Of a DNA stretch of 64,000 nucleotides, positions 38,542-47,781 are shown one piece after another. The position numbers were made by a program, and so were the translations under genes. Source of the DNA: Palsa-506 sp963836355 (GTDB lineage: Bacteria > Actinomycetota > Actinomycetes > Streptosporangiales > Streptosporangiaceae); assembly GCA_963836355.1 (NCBI GenBank), contig CAWIJO010000018.1, forward strand, positions 406,778 to 470,777. The letters are read 5' to 3'. Every line of letters starts with the position of its first letter. The stretch's first letter is position 1. The notes beneath the pieces are model-generated. The model was not told where the DNA came from and did not search any database. It worked only from the letters and a program-made list of their open reading frames with translations.

Positions 38542-40509
38542 ATGCGCGTGAGCGACGAAGTCGTTGGCGGCGGTTCGGCCCGCTGGCGAATGCGAGCTCT
38601 CTCGGGGCGACGATGGCGGCACGCGGGCCTGGAGGCGGGCTATGACGCGGCCTGCTGGCTCGGCGGGCTCGAGGCTGCGGGCCGTATCACGGGTGACGTT
38701 GCGGGCTCCGCCGCCGGGCCGCCGTTCTTATCGCTCGGGCTGCTGGCCATCTGCCTGCTCTCGGCTGCGAGCGGCATGCTGGCCGGCCTGTACCGCGGCC
38801 GCTACCAGCGAGGCAGTTTCGATGAGGTCAGCGGCGTCGCCCTGGCGGCCGGCCTGACCGGGCTGTGCCTTGCGGCGGCGGGCAGGTTCCTCATCCCCGG
38901 TCAGCGGGCGCCGCTGACCACGGTCGCGGCTGCCGCGCTTGTTGCCGTCGGCGCGATGCTCGGCGCGAGATACGTGCTGTTCGCCGTCCGGCAGCGCTCC
39001 AGGGTGCCCGCGTCAACCGCGGTGAAGATCATCGTCTTCGGCGCCGGCAGCGCCGGCACCCAGCTGATCCAGCAGCTGCTCGGCGCGCCGGACTCGGAGT
39101 ACCGGCCGGTCGCGATCCTGGACGACGACCCGGAGAAGCGGCCGATGCGGGTCATGGGCGTTCAGGTGCTCGGTGACCGCACCCAGATGGCCCAGGTGGC
39201 CGCGCTGACCGGTGCCACCGTGCTGGTGATCGCCATCGCCCGGGCATGCGGCAAGGAGATCAGGGAGCTCACGGCGGCGGCCGAGGCGTGCGGGCTGACG
39301 CCGAAGGTGATTCCCTCCGTCCGGGAATTGCTGACCGGCGGCGCGCGGATCGAGGGCGTCCGCGATCCGCGTATCGGCGACCTGCTCGGCCGCCGGCCGG
39401 TGCGAACCGACATGCAGGCTGTCTCCGGTTACTTCGCCGGCAAGCGGATCCTGGTCACCGGCGCGGGCGGGTCGATCGGCTCGGAGCTCTGCCGCCAGCT
39501 GCACCGGCTCGGCCCGGCCGAGCTGATCATGCTGGACCGCGACGAGTCGGCCCTGCATGCCGTCCAGCTGGCGCTGCACGGCCGCGCCCTGCTCGACTCC
39601 GACCAGGCAGCACTCGCCGACATCCGCGATCCGCGGCGCGTCATGCAGGTATTTGACCAGCACAAGCCGCAGGTCGTCTTCCACGCGGCCGCGCTCAAGC
39701 ACCTGCCGCTGCTGGAGCGCTTTCCCGCGGAGGCGCTCAAGAGCAACGTCTGGGGCACCCTGACCGTGCTGCGGGCCGCCGCCGAGCACGGCGCTGAGTC
39801 GTTCGTGAACATCTCCACCGACAAGGCAGCCGACCCGGTGAGCGTGCTCGGCTACTCGAAGCGGGCCGCCGAGCGGCTGACCGCCTTCATGGCCAGCCAG
39901 GCTGCCGGGACTTACCTGAGCGTCCGGTTCGGGAACGTGCTCGGCAGCCGCGGCTCGGTGCTCACCACGCTCAGCGCCCAGGTCGCCGCGGGCGGCCCGG
40001 TCACGGTAACCCACCCCGAGGTCTGCCGGTACTTCATGACCGCCGATGAGGCCGTGCAGCTGGTGCTCCAGGCCGCGGTGATCGGCCGGGGCGGCAAGGT
40101 GCTCGTGCTCGACATGGGAGAGCAAGTGCGGATTGCCGACATCGCCAGGCGGCTTGCGTCCAGGGTGACCGGCGAGGTCGAGATCGTCTTCACCGGCCTG
40201 CGGCCCGGCGAGAAGCTGACTGAGGATCTGCTCGGGCCAGGAGAGCTTGACGAGCGGCCGTATCACCCGCTCATCCGGCACGTGCCGGTTGCGCCGCTGT
40301 CCCCCGACATGACCACGCGAATCGATGCGGGCGCCGGCCCGGCCGAGCTGCGGAACCTGCTGGCGGCCCTGGCCGATTGCGCGGGCTGCGCCGGCGGGCC
40401 GGCTGGCTCCGTCGACGGCACCCGGGCCGCCATGGCCGGCAACGTTATTGATGCCGATGATGGCGACTCGCGGACGGGCCTGGCCCCGGCCGGCGCCGAC
40501 GTGACCTGA
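38542..40509 (+). CDS. Membrane-bound nucleotide-sugar 4,6-dehydratase (CapD/WbpM-like)
   Basis: 655 residues. The first 140 hold about four membrane segments (LLAICLLSAASGMLAGLY, VALAAGLTGLCLAAAG and others). A first nucleotide-binding module (residues about 155-290) has KIIVFGAGSAGTQLIQQLL. The catalytic SDR module (300-590) has VTGAGGSIGSELCRQL, NISTDKAADPVSVLGYSKRAAE and VRFGNVLGSRGSV. It would convert UDP-GlcNAc to its 4-keto-6-deoxy form, a precursor of QuiNAc, FucNAc or bacillosamine sugars. The ATG at 38542 abuts GGGGG, so GTG 38548 may be the real start. It stands alone between LCP and PTP genes. Confidence 0.9.
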   Translation: MRVSDEVVGGGSARWRMRALSGRRWRHAGLEAGYDAACWLGGLEAAGRITGDVAGSAAGPPFLSLGLLAICLLSAASGMLAGLYRGRYQRGSFDEVSGVALAAGLTGLCLAAAGRFLIPGQRAPLTTVAAAALVAVGAMLGARYVLFAVRQRSRVPASTAVKIIVFGAGSAGTQLIQQLLGAPDSEYRPVAILDDDPEKRPMRVMGVQVLGDRTQMAQVAALTGATVLVIAIARACGKEIRELTAAAEACGLTPKVIPSVRELLTGGARIEGVRDPRIGDLLGRRPVRTDMQAVSGYFAGKRILVTGAGGSIGSELCRQLHRLGPAELIMLDRDESALHAVQLALHGRALLDSDQAALADIRDPRRVMQVFDQHKPQVVFHAAALKHLPLLERFPAEALKSNVWGTLTVLRAAAEHGAESFVNISTDKAADPVSVLGYSKRAAERLTAFMASQAAGTYLSVRFGNVLGSRGSVLTTLSAQVAAGGPVTVTHPEVCRYFMTADEAVQLVLQAAVIGRGGKVLVLDMGEQVRIADIARRLASRVTGEVEIVFTGLRPGEKLTEDLLGPGELDERPYHPLIRHVPVAPLSPDMTTRIDAGAGPAELRNLLAALADCAGCAGGPAGSVDGTRAAMAGNVIDADDGDSRTGLAPAGADVT

Positions 40510-40515
40510 CCCTGG

Positions 40516-41073
40516 TCAGGGGCCTGCGCTTGGCCAGCACAGCCATGCGAGCCGGCCTGCGAGCTGATCAAGCACCCCGGCGGTCTCCGCGTAGGCACGC
40601 TGCGGGCCGCCCATCGGGTCGGCCACGTCGTCATCGGCGCAGGCGCCGAGCAGCGCCGAGCGCTCCCTGCCGTCGTGCGCGCGGGACAGCCACCCGGCGA
40701 TCGGCTCGCCCGGCGATCGCGGCCCGATCTGCCCGCCGCGGCGGACAAGCTCCCTGAGCGTGAACGCCCGGGGCCAGGCCGCCGGGGCGGTGACGACGGC
40801 ATGGCGGAGCTGCTCCCGGGCCATCGCGAGCGTCAGGTCCGCTGCCGCCAGGTCGGCTACGGTCGCCGGGCGGCTCCGGTGCGACCCGATGTCGAGCCCG
40901 TAGCCGGCCAGCACCGAGACTGCCTCGCGCGGCGGCGGCAGGCCCTCTCCCAGCATCCCGGCTGAGCGCACTGACGCAGTGACTCCGCGGCCGTCAAGGT
41001 GCCGGGTGAGCAGCGCCGCGGCCATCGGGGACCGGCAGATATTCGCTGTGCACAGGACAAGGACATCGGCCAT
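40516..41073 (-). CDS. Low-molecular-weight protein-tyrosine phosphatase
   Basis: 185 residues from ATG 41073, about nine bases after AAGGA. The catalytic loop C8-X5-R14 (LCTANICRSPMA) is at the N-terminus and the Asp-Pro of the general-acid loop is in DVADPMGG. It is longer than the usual 150-160 residues and ends in a Trp-rich tail. It is convergent with the CapD-like gene and divergent from a tyrosine-kinase gene. This matches the Wzb/Wzc pattern, where the phosphatase resets the kinase that controls polysaccharide polymer length. Confidence 0.9.
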   Translation of the reverse strand: MADVLVLCTANICRSPMAAALLTRHLDGRGVTASVRSAGMLGEGLPPPREAVSVLAGYGLDIGSHRSRPATVADLAAADLTLAMAREQLRHAVVTAPAAWPRAFTLRELVRRGGQIGPRSPGEPIAGWLSRAHDGRERSALLGACADDDVADPMGGPQRAYAETAGVLDQLAGRLAWLCWPSAGP

Positions 41074-41156
41074 CCAGAAAGACATCCTTACCAAGAGTAG
41101 TCATGAGTACACTCGCAGTTCGCAGTTGACTGTACGCCGAGTGACGGGGGAAACGC

Positions 41157-42785
41157 ATGACGACCGGGATCGGCGCCGAGCCGGGCCTTCGCTCTTATGC
41201 CCTGGTCGTCCGCCGGAGGAAATGGTGGGTGATCGGCCTGGGCCTGGCGGGCCTGGGCATCAGCGTCGCAATCTCGGTCACCTCGGCGAACCAGTACTCC
41301 GCCACGGCTCAGGTCCTGGTCCAGCCATCCGGCGGATCAGCGGCCCTCGGCGCCGCGCCGCAGCCAGTCACCCCCATCCAGGTCCAGACCAGCCTGCTGC
41401 TGGTCAGCAGCGCGCCGGTGAAGCAGGCGGTGTTCCGCCAGCTGGGCACCGAGCCCGCCGTATCTGCTGCTCAGGTCGCGCAGACCAACATCATCGCGAT
41501 CACGGCCATCAGCACGGCCCCCGCCCGGGCCGCGCTGATCGCCAACACCTATGCGAGGGAGTTCATCAAGCATCAGCGGACCGTTGCCTTCAGGGAGCTG
41601 ACGGCCGCCGAGCTGCAGCTGCGCGCCCAGATCCGGTCGCTTCGCAAGCAGATCAAGACGCTGCGGGCAGCTACCGGCGCGGCATCCGAGGTGGCGGCGC
41701 TGCTGAACCAGCAGGCAGTGCTGAAGGAGCAGCTCGCCCAGATGCAGGTCAACGGCACGGTGACCACCGGAGGGCTCTCGCTGGTCACGCCGGCCCAGGC
41801 GCCGGCCTCGCCCAGCGCGCCGAAGCCCAGGCGGGATGGCCTGCTCGGCCTGGCGGCCGGCCTGATCCTCGGACTCGGCGCCGCGTTCCTGCGGGACAAC
41901 CTCGACGATGCGCTGAACTCCAAGGAAGCGGCCGAGCACATCGGCGGGGCGCCGGTGCTGGCCGCCGTCCCGATGGTGACGTCATGGAAGAAGCGCGACA
42001 AGCCGCTGGTGGTGTCGATCGCCAGCCCGACGTCGCCGGCCGCCGAGGCCTACCGCTCGCTGCGCACCTCGCTGCAGTTCGCCCGGCAGGAACATGACCT
42101 GCAGACGATACTCGTGACCAGCCCGGCGGCCGCCGAGGGGAAGACGTCGACGCTGGCCAACCTCGGCGCCGTCTTCGCCCAGGCGGGCGAGCAGGTGGTG
42201 CTCGTCTCCTGCGACCTGCGGCGGCCCCGGCTGGGGAAGTTCTTCGCGCTGGATGAGGAAATCGGCCTGACCACGATGATGCTCGGGCAGCACTCGCTGG
42301 AGCAGGCCGTGCAGCCGGTGCACGGCCATCAGGGCCTGTGGGTCCTCGGCGCCGGGCCGCTGCCGCCGAACCCGGCCGAGTTGCTCAACGGGACGCAGGC
42401 GCGGGAGGCCTTCGCGGCCCTGCGGAAGGGCTTCGACCTGGTGCTGATCGACAGCCCGCCGCTGCTGCCCGTCACCGATGCGGTGGTGCTGTCGAAGGAG
42501 GCTGACGGGGTACTCCTGATCGTCGCGGCGGGCCAGACCAGGCGCGGCGACCTGCACCGCGCCGCCGAGAAGCTGGCCCAGGTCAACGCGCCCGTGCTGG
42601 GGCTGGTCCTGAACGAGGTGACCAGGCAGGGCGGCAACGGGTACAGCAACGCCTACAGCTACGGATACGGCACGTACGTTGCCGCCGGGCCTGACCGGCC
42701 GCGGACGAACGTGCCGGTGCACGCAAATGGCAACGGATCAGTCCCCGCATCCGTCATCAGCAAGCACGGGCACCGCGCCCGGTGA
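41157..42785 (+). CDS. Polysaccharide chain-length regulator with tyrosine autokinase (Wzc-like)
   Basis: 542 residues in one chain. The N-terminal Wzz-type domain has a first membrane span (KWWVIGLGLAGLGISVAISVT), an extracytoplasmic coiled region rich in Gln/Ala and a second span (LLGLAAGLILGLGAAFL). The cytosolic BY-kinase has Walker A Lys329 in AAEGKTSTLANLG, Walker A-prime VVLVSCDLRRP and LVLIDSPPLLP as Walker B. A tyrosine-rich tail follows (NGYSNAYSYGYGTYV), the autophosphorylation site. It controls polymer length and export. The phosphatase gene is divergent, and a WecA-like gene follows after a 58-base gap. Confidence 0.93.
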   Translation: MTTGIGAEPGLRSYALVVRRRKWWVIGLGLAGLGISVAISVTSANQYSATAQVLVQPSGGSAALGAAPQPVTPIQVQTSLLLVSSAPVKQAVFRQLGTEPAVSAAQVAQTNIIAITAISTAPARAALIANTYAREFIKHQRTVAFRELTAAELQLRAQIRSLRKQIKTLRAATGAASEVAALLNQQAVLKEQLAQMQVNGTVTTGGLSLVTPAQAPASPSAPKPRRDGLLGLAAGLILGLGAAFLRDNLDDALNSKEAAEHIGGAPVLAAVPMVTSWKKRDKPLVVSIASPTSPAAEAYRSLRTSLQFARQEHDLQTILVTSPAAAEGKTSTLANLGAVFAQAGEQVVLVSCDLRRPRLGKFFALDEEIGLTTMMLGQHSLEQAVQPVHGHQGLWVLGAGPLPPNPAELLNGTQAREAFAALRKGFDLVLIDSPPLLPVTDAVVLSKEADGVLLIVAAGQTRRGDLHRAAEKLAQVNAPVLGLVLNEVTRQGGNGYSNAYSYGYGTYVAAGPDRPRTNVPVHANGNGSVPASVISKHGHRAR

Positions 42786-42843
42786 CCGCGGTCGACATCC
42801 TTGGCAACTTTTTGTAATTGAATGACTACGGAGAGCCACATAG

Positions 42844-43884
42844 GTGGGTAGCATCACCTCCGTGACGGGGGACCTGACAATCGCGCTCGCCGCAGTCTCG
42901 TGCGGCGCCGTCGTGGCGGTAGCCGAGCCAGCTACCATTCCGCTGCTGCGCCATGCCGCGGCGATGGACGTTCCCTCCAGGCGGTCGTCACACACCGTTC
43001 CGACGCCGCGCGGCGGCGGCGCCCCGATTGCCGTGGGGCTGGTCGTGGCAGCGGCAATGATCCACAGCGCGGTCGCCGTGACGTTCGCGGTCACCGTCGC
43101 GGCGTTCGCGGCGGTCGGGCTCGCTGACGATCTGCGCGGGCTGACGGCCGGCCTGCGGCTGCTGCTGCAGGGCGCGGGCAGCACCGCGGTCGCGGCCGCG
43201 CTGGTGAGCCGGCTCGCGCTGCCGCCAGCGGCGCTGATTGCCGCGACGCTGGTCGCGGCGGTGTGGGTGATGGGCTTCGTGAATGCGTTCAATTTCATGG
43301 ACGGCGTGAACGGCATCTCCGCCGCGCACGCCCTGATCGGCGGGGCCGCCTACGCATTCCTCGGGATGTGGCGCCCGGACGTGTTCCTGACCGCCGCAGG
43401 CGCCGCGGTTGCCGCCGGAGCGCTCGCCTTCCTGCCGTGGAACGCCGTCCGTGCCCGGGTGTTCCTCGGCGATGCCGGCAGTTACTGCCTCGGTGCCGCG
43501 CTGGCCGTGCTGGCTGCCTGCGCGGTCATCCGGGGCATTCCCGTCGAGGCGGTGCTGGGCCCGGTGGCCCTCTACCTGGCCGACACGGCATGGACGCTGC
43601 AGCGGCGGGTGCGGGCCGGCGAGCGCTGGTCCGAGGCGCACCGCACGCACACCTATCAGCAACTGTGCGACGTGGGCTGGTCGCACCAGCGGGTCACGGC
43701 GGTGACCGCTGCCACGACCGCCTTGCTCTGCCTGCTGGGCACGGCGAGCCTGGCCGGACATCCCGGCGTCCGGGCGGCCGCTGACGCCGCCGGGCTCGCC
43801 GTGCTGGCGATCTACCTGCGGTCACCGGCGCTGCTCGGCCGCACCGCTGACCCTGCCCCCGACCCTGCCGCGGAGCTTGCCTGA
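42844..43884 (+). CDS. WecA/MraY-like undecaprenyl-phosphate sugar-1-phosphate transferase
   Basis: 346 residues with about ten membrane helices. GTG 42844 follows GGAGAG. Family motifs are visible: SRRSSHTVPTPRGGGAP, GLADDLRGL with the catalytic Asp-Asp pair, GFVNAFNFMDGVNGIS and RVFLGDAGSYCLGA. A C-terminal RTHTYQQLCDVGWSH segment replaces the usual HxHH loop. It loads the first HexNAc-1-phosphate onto undecaprenyl phosphate to start repeat-unit synthesis. The next gene begins two bases after its stop, so it opens the long assembly operon. Confidence 0.9.
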   Translation: MGSITSVTGDLTIALAAVSCGAVVAVAEPATIPLLRHAAAMDVPSRRSSHTVPTPRGGGAPIAVGLVVAAAMIHSAVAVTFAVTVAAFAAVGLADDLRGLTAGLRLLLQGAGSTAVAAALVSRLALPPAALIAATLVAAVWVMGFVNAFNFMDGVNGISAAHALIGGAAYAFLGMWRPDVFLTAAGAAVAAGALAFLPWNAVRARVFLGDAGSYCLGAALAVLAACAVIRGIPVEAVLGPVALYLADTAWTLQRRVRAGERWSEAHRTHTYQQLCDVGWSHQRVTAVTAATTALLCLLGTASLAGHPGVRAAADAAGLAVLAIYLRSPALLGRTADPAPDPAAELA

Positions 43885-43885
43885 C

Positions 43886-45115
43886 ATGCGCACGCTCATC
43901 GTGACCCACTACTTCCCGCCGGAGACCGGAGCCCCGCAGGCCCGGTTGTCGGCGCTGGCAGCCACCTGGGCGGCGGACGGGGACACGGTGACCGTGCTTA
44001 CCGGCATGCCGAACCATCCGACCGGGATCGTGCCGCCGTCCTATAAAGGCGCGATCCGGCGGCTGGAGCGCCGCGATGGCTACCGGGTGCTGCGCACCTG
44101 GTTGTATGCGACGCCGAACGAGGGCATCGTGCGCAAGACGGCAGGGCACCTGAGCTTCATGATCAGCAGCGTGCTGCTGGGCGGCCGCAGGTCGGGGAAG
44201 GCCGATGTGGTGGTGGTCTCCTCGCCGACCTTCTTCTCGATCGGCGCCGCCTGGCTGCTCGCCCGGCTGAAGCGCGCCCGCCTCGTGGTGGAAGTCCGCG
44301 ACCTGTGGCCGGCCATCTTCGTCGAGCTCGGCGTGCTGACCAGCCGGCGGCTGATCCGGCTGCTCGAGCGGCTCGAACTCGCGGCCTACGCAGCAGCGGA
44401 CGCGGTGGTCGTGGTGAGCGAGGGGTTCCGCGCGAACCTGATCAGCCGTGGCGTGCCGCCCGGCAAGGTGCACACGATCCGCAACGGCGTCGCCCTCGGC
44501 CAGTTCAGTCCCGCGGTCGCGCCGGACCCGGCGGTGCGCGCCCGGCTCGGCGCCTCCGGCGGGGACTGCCTCGTGCTGTACGCCGGGACGCACGGGATCT
44601 CGCACGGGCTGCCGGAGGTCGCCGGGGCCGCGGCGCTGCTGGCCGGCCAGCCGGTCCATTTCGCGTTCGTCGGCGAGGGCTCGGACAAGCCCCGGCTGGA
44701 GCGCCGGGTGGCCGAGCTCGGCCTGCGCAATGTCACGCTGCTGCCCGGCGTGCCGCATGCGGAGGTGCCCGCGCTGCTGGCCGCGGCGGACATCTGCCTG
44801 GTCCCGCTGCGCGACGTGCCGCTGTTCGCCACCTTCATCCCGTCGAAGATGTTCGAGTACCTCGCGGCGGGAAAGGCCGTGATCGGCGCGGTCACCGGCG
44901 AGGCCGCGCAGATCCTGCGCGAGGCGGGCGCCGTGGTGGTGCCGCCGGAGGACAGCGCGGCCCTCGCCGCCGCGATCCGCGCGCTGGCCGGCTATCCGGA
45001 GCGGCGGCTGGCGATCGGGCGGGCGGGCCGGTCCTACGTCGAGCGGTGCTTCGACCGGGCCGCCCTCGCGCGGGAGTACCACAAGATCCTCGAGACGGCT
45101 GGCGGTCCCCTATGA
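43886..45115 (+). CDS. Family 4 glycosyltransferase (WbuB-like)
   Basis: 409 residues from ATG 43886. GT-B fold: acceptor-domain start LIVTHYFPPETGAPQARLSALA, then VEVRDLWPAIFVELG, VVVSEGFRANL and IRNGVALGQF. The donor domain has LLYAGTHGISHGL, FVGEGSDKPRLE and FIPSKMFEYLAAGKAVIGAV. This subgroup often adds L-FucNAc or other deoxy-HexNAc to lipid-linked sugars, fitting the CapD-like dehydratase in the locus, but the sugar is not proven. It overlaps the following epimerase gene (ATGA at 45112-45115). Confidence 0.9.
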   Translation: MRTLIVTHYFPPETGAPQARLSALAATWAADGDTVTVLTGMPNHPTGIVPPSYKGAIRRLERRDGYRVLRTWLYATPNEGIVRKTAGHLSFMISSVLLGGRRSGKADVVVVSSPTFFSIGAAWLLARLKRARLVVEVRDLWPAIFVELGVLTSRRLIRLLERLELAAYAAADAVVVVSEGFRANLISRGVPPGKVHTIRNGVALGQFSPAVAPDPAVRARLGASGGDCLVLYAGTHGISHGLPEVAGAAALLAGQPVHFAFVGEGSDKPRLERRVAELGLRNVTLLPGVPHAEVPALLAAADICLVPLRDVPLFATFIPSKMFEYLAAGKAVIGAVTGEAAQILREAGAVVVPPEDSAALAAAIRALAGYPERRLAIGRAGRSYVERCFDRAALAREYHKILETAGGPL

Positions 45116-45990
45116 GGCTGCTGGTGACCGGCGGGAGCGGTTTCGTCGGCGAGTACGTGCTGCGCGAGGCGGCCCGGCGCGGCCATGAGACGGTGGCGCT
45201 GGCGCGCAGCGATGCGGCGGCCCGCGCGGTCGCCGGCTGCGGCGCCCGGCCGGCCGGCGGTGATCTCGACCAGGCCGGCCTGCTGCCCGACGTCTTTGCC
45301 GCCGCGCGCTGCGACGCGCTGGTCAATCTCGCCTCGCTGGGGTTCGGGCACGCGCCGGCGATCATCGCCGCGGCCGAGCAGGCCGGGATCGGCCGCGCCG
45401 TCTTCGTCTCCACCACGGCGGTGACGACCGCGCTTCCCGCGCCGTCGAAGCGGATCAGGCTCGCCGCCGAGCGGCAGATCCGCTACTCGCAGCTGCAATG
45501 GACGATCATCCGGCCCACCATGATCTACGGCGCCGCCCGCGACCGGAACCTGTCCCGGCTGCTCCGGCTGCTGAGCCGGGCGCGGCTGCTCCCGGTGCCC
45601 GGCGGCGGGCGGCACCTGCAGCAGCCAGTGCATGTCGCCGACGTCGCCGATGCGGTGCTGACCGCGGTGGAGCGGCCCGGCGCCGCCGGGATGACCTACG
45701 ACGTGGCCGGGCCCGAGCCGCTGTCCTTCGCCGAGCTGCTGCGGGTGTGCGCGCGGGCCGTCGCCAGCCGGGCCCGGTTCGTGCCGGTGCCGCTGACGCC
45801 GGTGATCGCGCTGGCCAGCGGTTTCGAGCGGGTCAGCCAGCATCCGCCGATCCGGGCCGAGCAGCTGCGGCGGCTGGCCGAGGACAAGGCGTTCGGCATC
45901 GAGCCCGCGATCCGCGATCTCGGCTACTCGCCGCGCCCGTTCGCCGATGGCATCCGGGCCGAGGCCCGCGCGCTGGGGCTGGCGCGATGA
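45112..45990 (+). CDS. NAD-dependent epimerase/dehydratase (SDR)
   Basis: 292 residues from ATG 45112, overlapping the GT4 stop. Extended SDR: TGGSGFVGEYVLREAARRGH binds NAD(P), D52-like DLDQAGLLP ends the second strand, and VFVSTTAVTTALPAPSKR leads to the catalytic region. The classical Tyr-X3-Lys is not obvious (SKRIRLAAERQI), so catalysis may be altered. The C-terminus resembles WcaG-like or NAD-dependent 4-reductases, with WTIIRPTMIYGAARDRN. With CapD-like and WbuB-like neighbours it may reduce a 4-keto sugar. Its stop is 38 bases before the heparinase-like gene. Confidence 0.8.
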   Translation: MRLLVTGGSGFVGEYVLREAARRGHETVALARSDAAARAVAGCGARPAGGDLDQAGLLPDVFAAARCDALVNLASLGFGHAPAIIAAAEQAGIGRAVFVSTTAVTTALPAPSKRIRLAAERQIRYSQLQWTIIRPTMIYGAARDRNLSRLLRLLSRARLLPVPGGGRHLQQPVHVADVADAVLTAVERPGAAGMTYDVAGPEPLSFAELLRVCARAVASRARFVPVPLTPVIALASGFERVSQHPPIRAEQLRRLAEDKAFGIEPAIRDLGYSPRPFADGIRAEARALGLAR

Positions 45991-46027
45991 GGGACGTCCG
46001 CGCCGCCGGGACTTCGCCGGGACCGTC

Positions 46028-47781
46028 GTGACCGGGACCGACCTGGCGCTGCTGGCCCGCACGGCGGTGCACCTGCAGCCGGGCCAGGCGGTCCACCGGG
46101 CCCGGCTGCGCGCCCAGCGCACCGCGCTGCAGCGGTGGCCGCAGCTCGGGCGCCGGCTGCTGTCCGGGCCCGACCCGTGCGACGCGTGCGGCTGGCCTGC
46201 CGGCTTCAGGCCACTCGACGCGAGCGGGCCGCTGATCGCGAACGGGTTGCCAGGAGACCGCGGGCTGGAGGGCTGGCCGGCGCTAGCCGAGCTGCGGGCC
46301 GGCCGGATCACGCTGCTGGGGACGACCGGGAATCTCGGCAATCCGGCTGACTGGCAGCAGGCCGGGACGGCGCAGCTGTGGCGCTTCCACCTGCACTACT
46401 GGGACTGGGCCTGGGGCCTGGCGGCGGACCGGGACCGGGCGGCGGCCAGGTCGGTCTTCGCCCGGCTGTGGCGATCGTGGCAGGCGTCGGTCAGCTTCGG
46501 CCGCGGCGACGCGTGGCGCCCGTACCCGGCGGCGCTGCGCGCCTGGTCGTGGTGCGGCCTGTACGCCGAACTCGTCGCAGGCAGCGATCTCGAACCGTTC
46601 TTCATCTCCGATCTCGCCACGCACGCCGGGTTCCTGCGCAGGCATCTGGAGACCGATGTCGGCGGGAACCACCTGATCAAGGACCTCAAGGCGCTGGCCG
46701 GGCTGGCGGTCTTCTTCGCCGACGACCGGCTGCTGCGGCGGGTGCTTGACCGGCTGGCCAGGCAGCTGGCCGTGCAGGTGCTGCCCGACGGCGGTCACTA
46801 CGAGCGGGCCCCGGCCTATCACTGCCAGGTGCTCGGTGACCTCATCGACATCGACGGCCTGCTCAGGGCCGCCGGGGAATCGCCGATGCCCGGGCTGAGC
46901 GCGGCGATCGCCCGGATGCGCGGCTGGCTGGGCAGCGTCATCACGCCAGCAGGCGAGGTACCGCTGCTCAACGACGGATACCCGGTCAGCGCCGCGGCGC
47001 TGGCCGCGCTCCGTCCGCAGCTGCCTGAGGGTCGAGCCGCTGCGGATCCTGCCCGACACCGGCCTCGTGCGTGGCCACCGCCGGCGGCTGGCACTTGCTC
47101 GCCGATGTCGGGGCGCCCTGCCCGGACGAGCTGCCCGCGCACGCGCACGCCGACACGTTCAGCTGCTTGGTGCATGTCGACGGGCTGCCGCTGCTCGTCG
47201 ACACCGGGACTTCTACCTACACGCCGGGACCGGACCGCAGCTACGAGCGGTCCACCGCCGCGCACAACACGGTCGAAGTCGACGGCGCCGACTCCACCGA
47301 GGTCTGGGGCGCGTTCCGAGCGGCCCGGCGAGCCAGGGTCCGCGGCGTCGCGGCGCGCAGCGAGCCGGACGGCGTGACCATCGAGGCCGCGCACGACGGG
47401 TTCTGCCGGCTGGGCGGCCAGCCCATCCATCGGCGCCGCTGGCGGCTGTCGGCCGACGGGCTGCGGGTCGATGACCTGGTGACCGGGAGCGGCCGGCACG
47501 CGGTCGCGGTGCGCTGGCACCTGGCGCCCGGGTCGGCGGTGCGACCGGGCGGAAAGCTCGACGCCACCATCATGACGCCGGGCGGGGCGTTCGATGTCAC
47601 CATCACCGCTCCGGCCCGGGCGACGCTGACCGTGGAGACCAGGCCGGTCGCGACCGGTTTCGAGCGCCGGGCCGACGCGTCTGTCCTCGTCTGCCACACC
47701 ACCGGCGTCCTGCCGATCCGGATCAGCACCGTCCTGCGACGGGCCGATGACACCAATGCTCCGGGGGTGCAGTTCGCATGA
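46028..47781 (+). pseudogene. Heparinase II/III-type polysaccharide lyase gene with two frameshifts
   Basis: GTG 46028 opens an alpha-helical toroid domain (residues 1-330) with WRFHLHYWDWAWG, GNHLIKDLKALAGLAVFF and GGHYERAPAYHCQVLGD. At about 47027 the frame shifts by one base to LRVEPLRILPDTGLV, and at about 47070 again to VATAGGWHLLADVGAPC. The last frame then carries the beta-sandwich with ELPAHAHADTFSCL, VDTGTSTYTPG and HNTVEVDGADS to the stop at 47781. The whole would be a 580-residue family enzyme, typical of capsule loci as a modifying or trimming lyase. Either the gene is dead or the sequence has two inserted bases. Confidence 0.7.

Noticed and set aside
44305..45111. Upstream extension of the SDR gene within the GT4 gene
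   Set aside because: It is an out-of-frame Arg/Gly/Ala-rich reading of the glycosyltransferase; the SDR fold begins exactly at ATG 45112.
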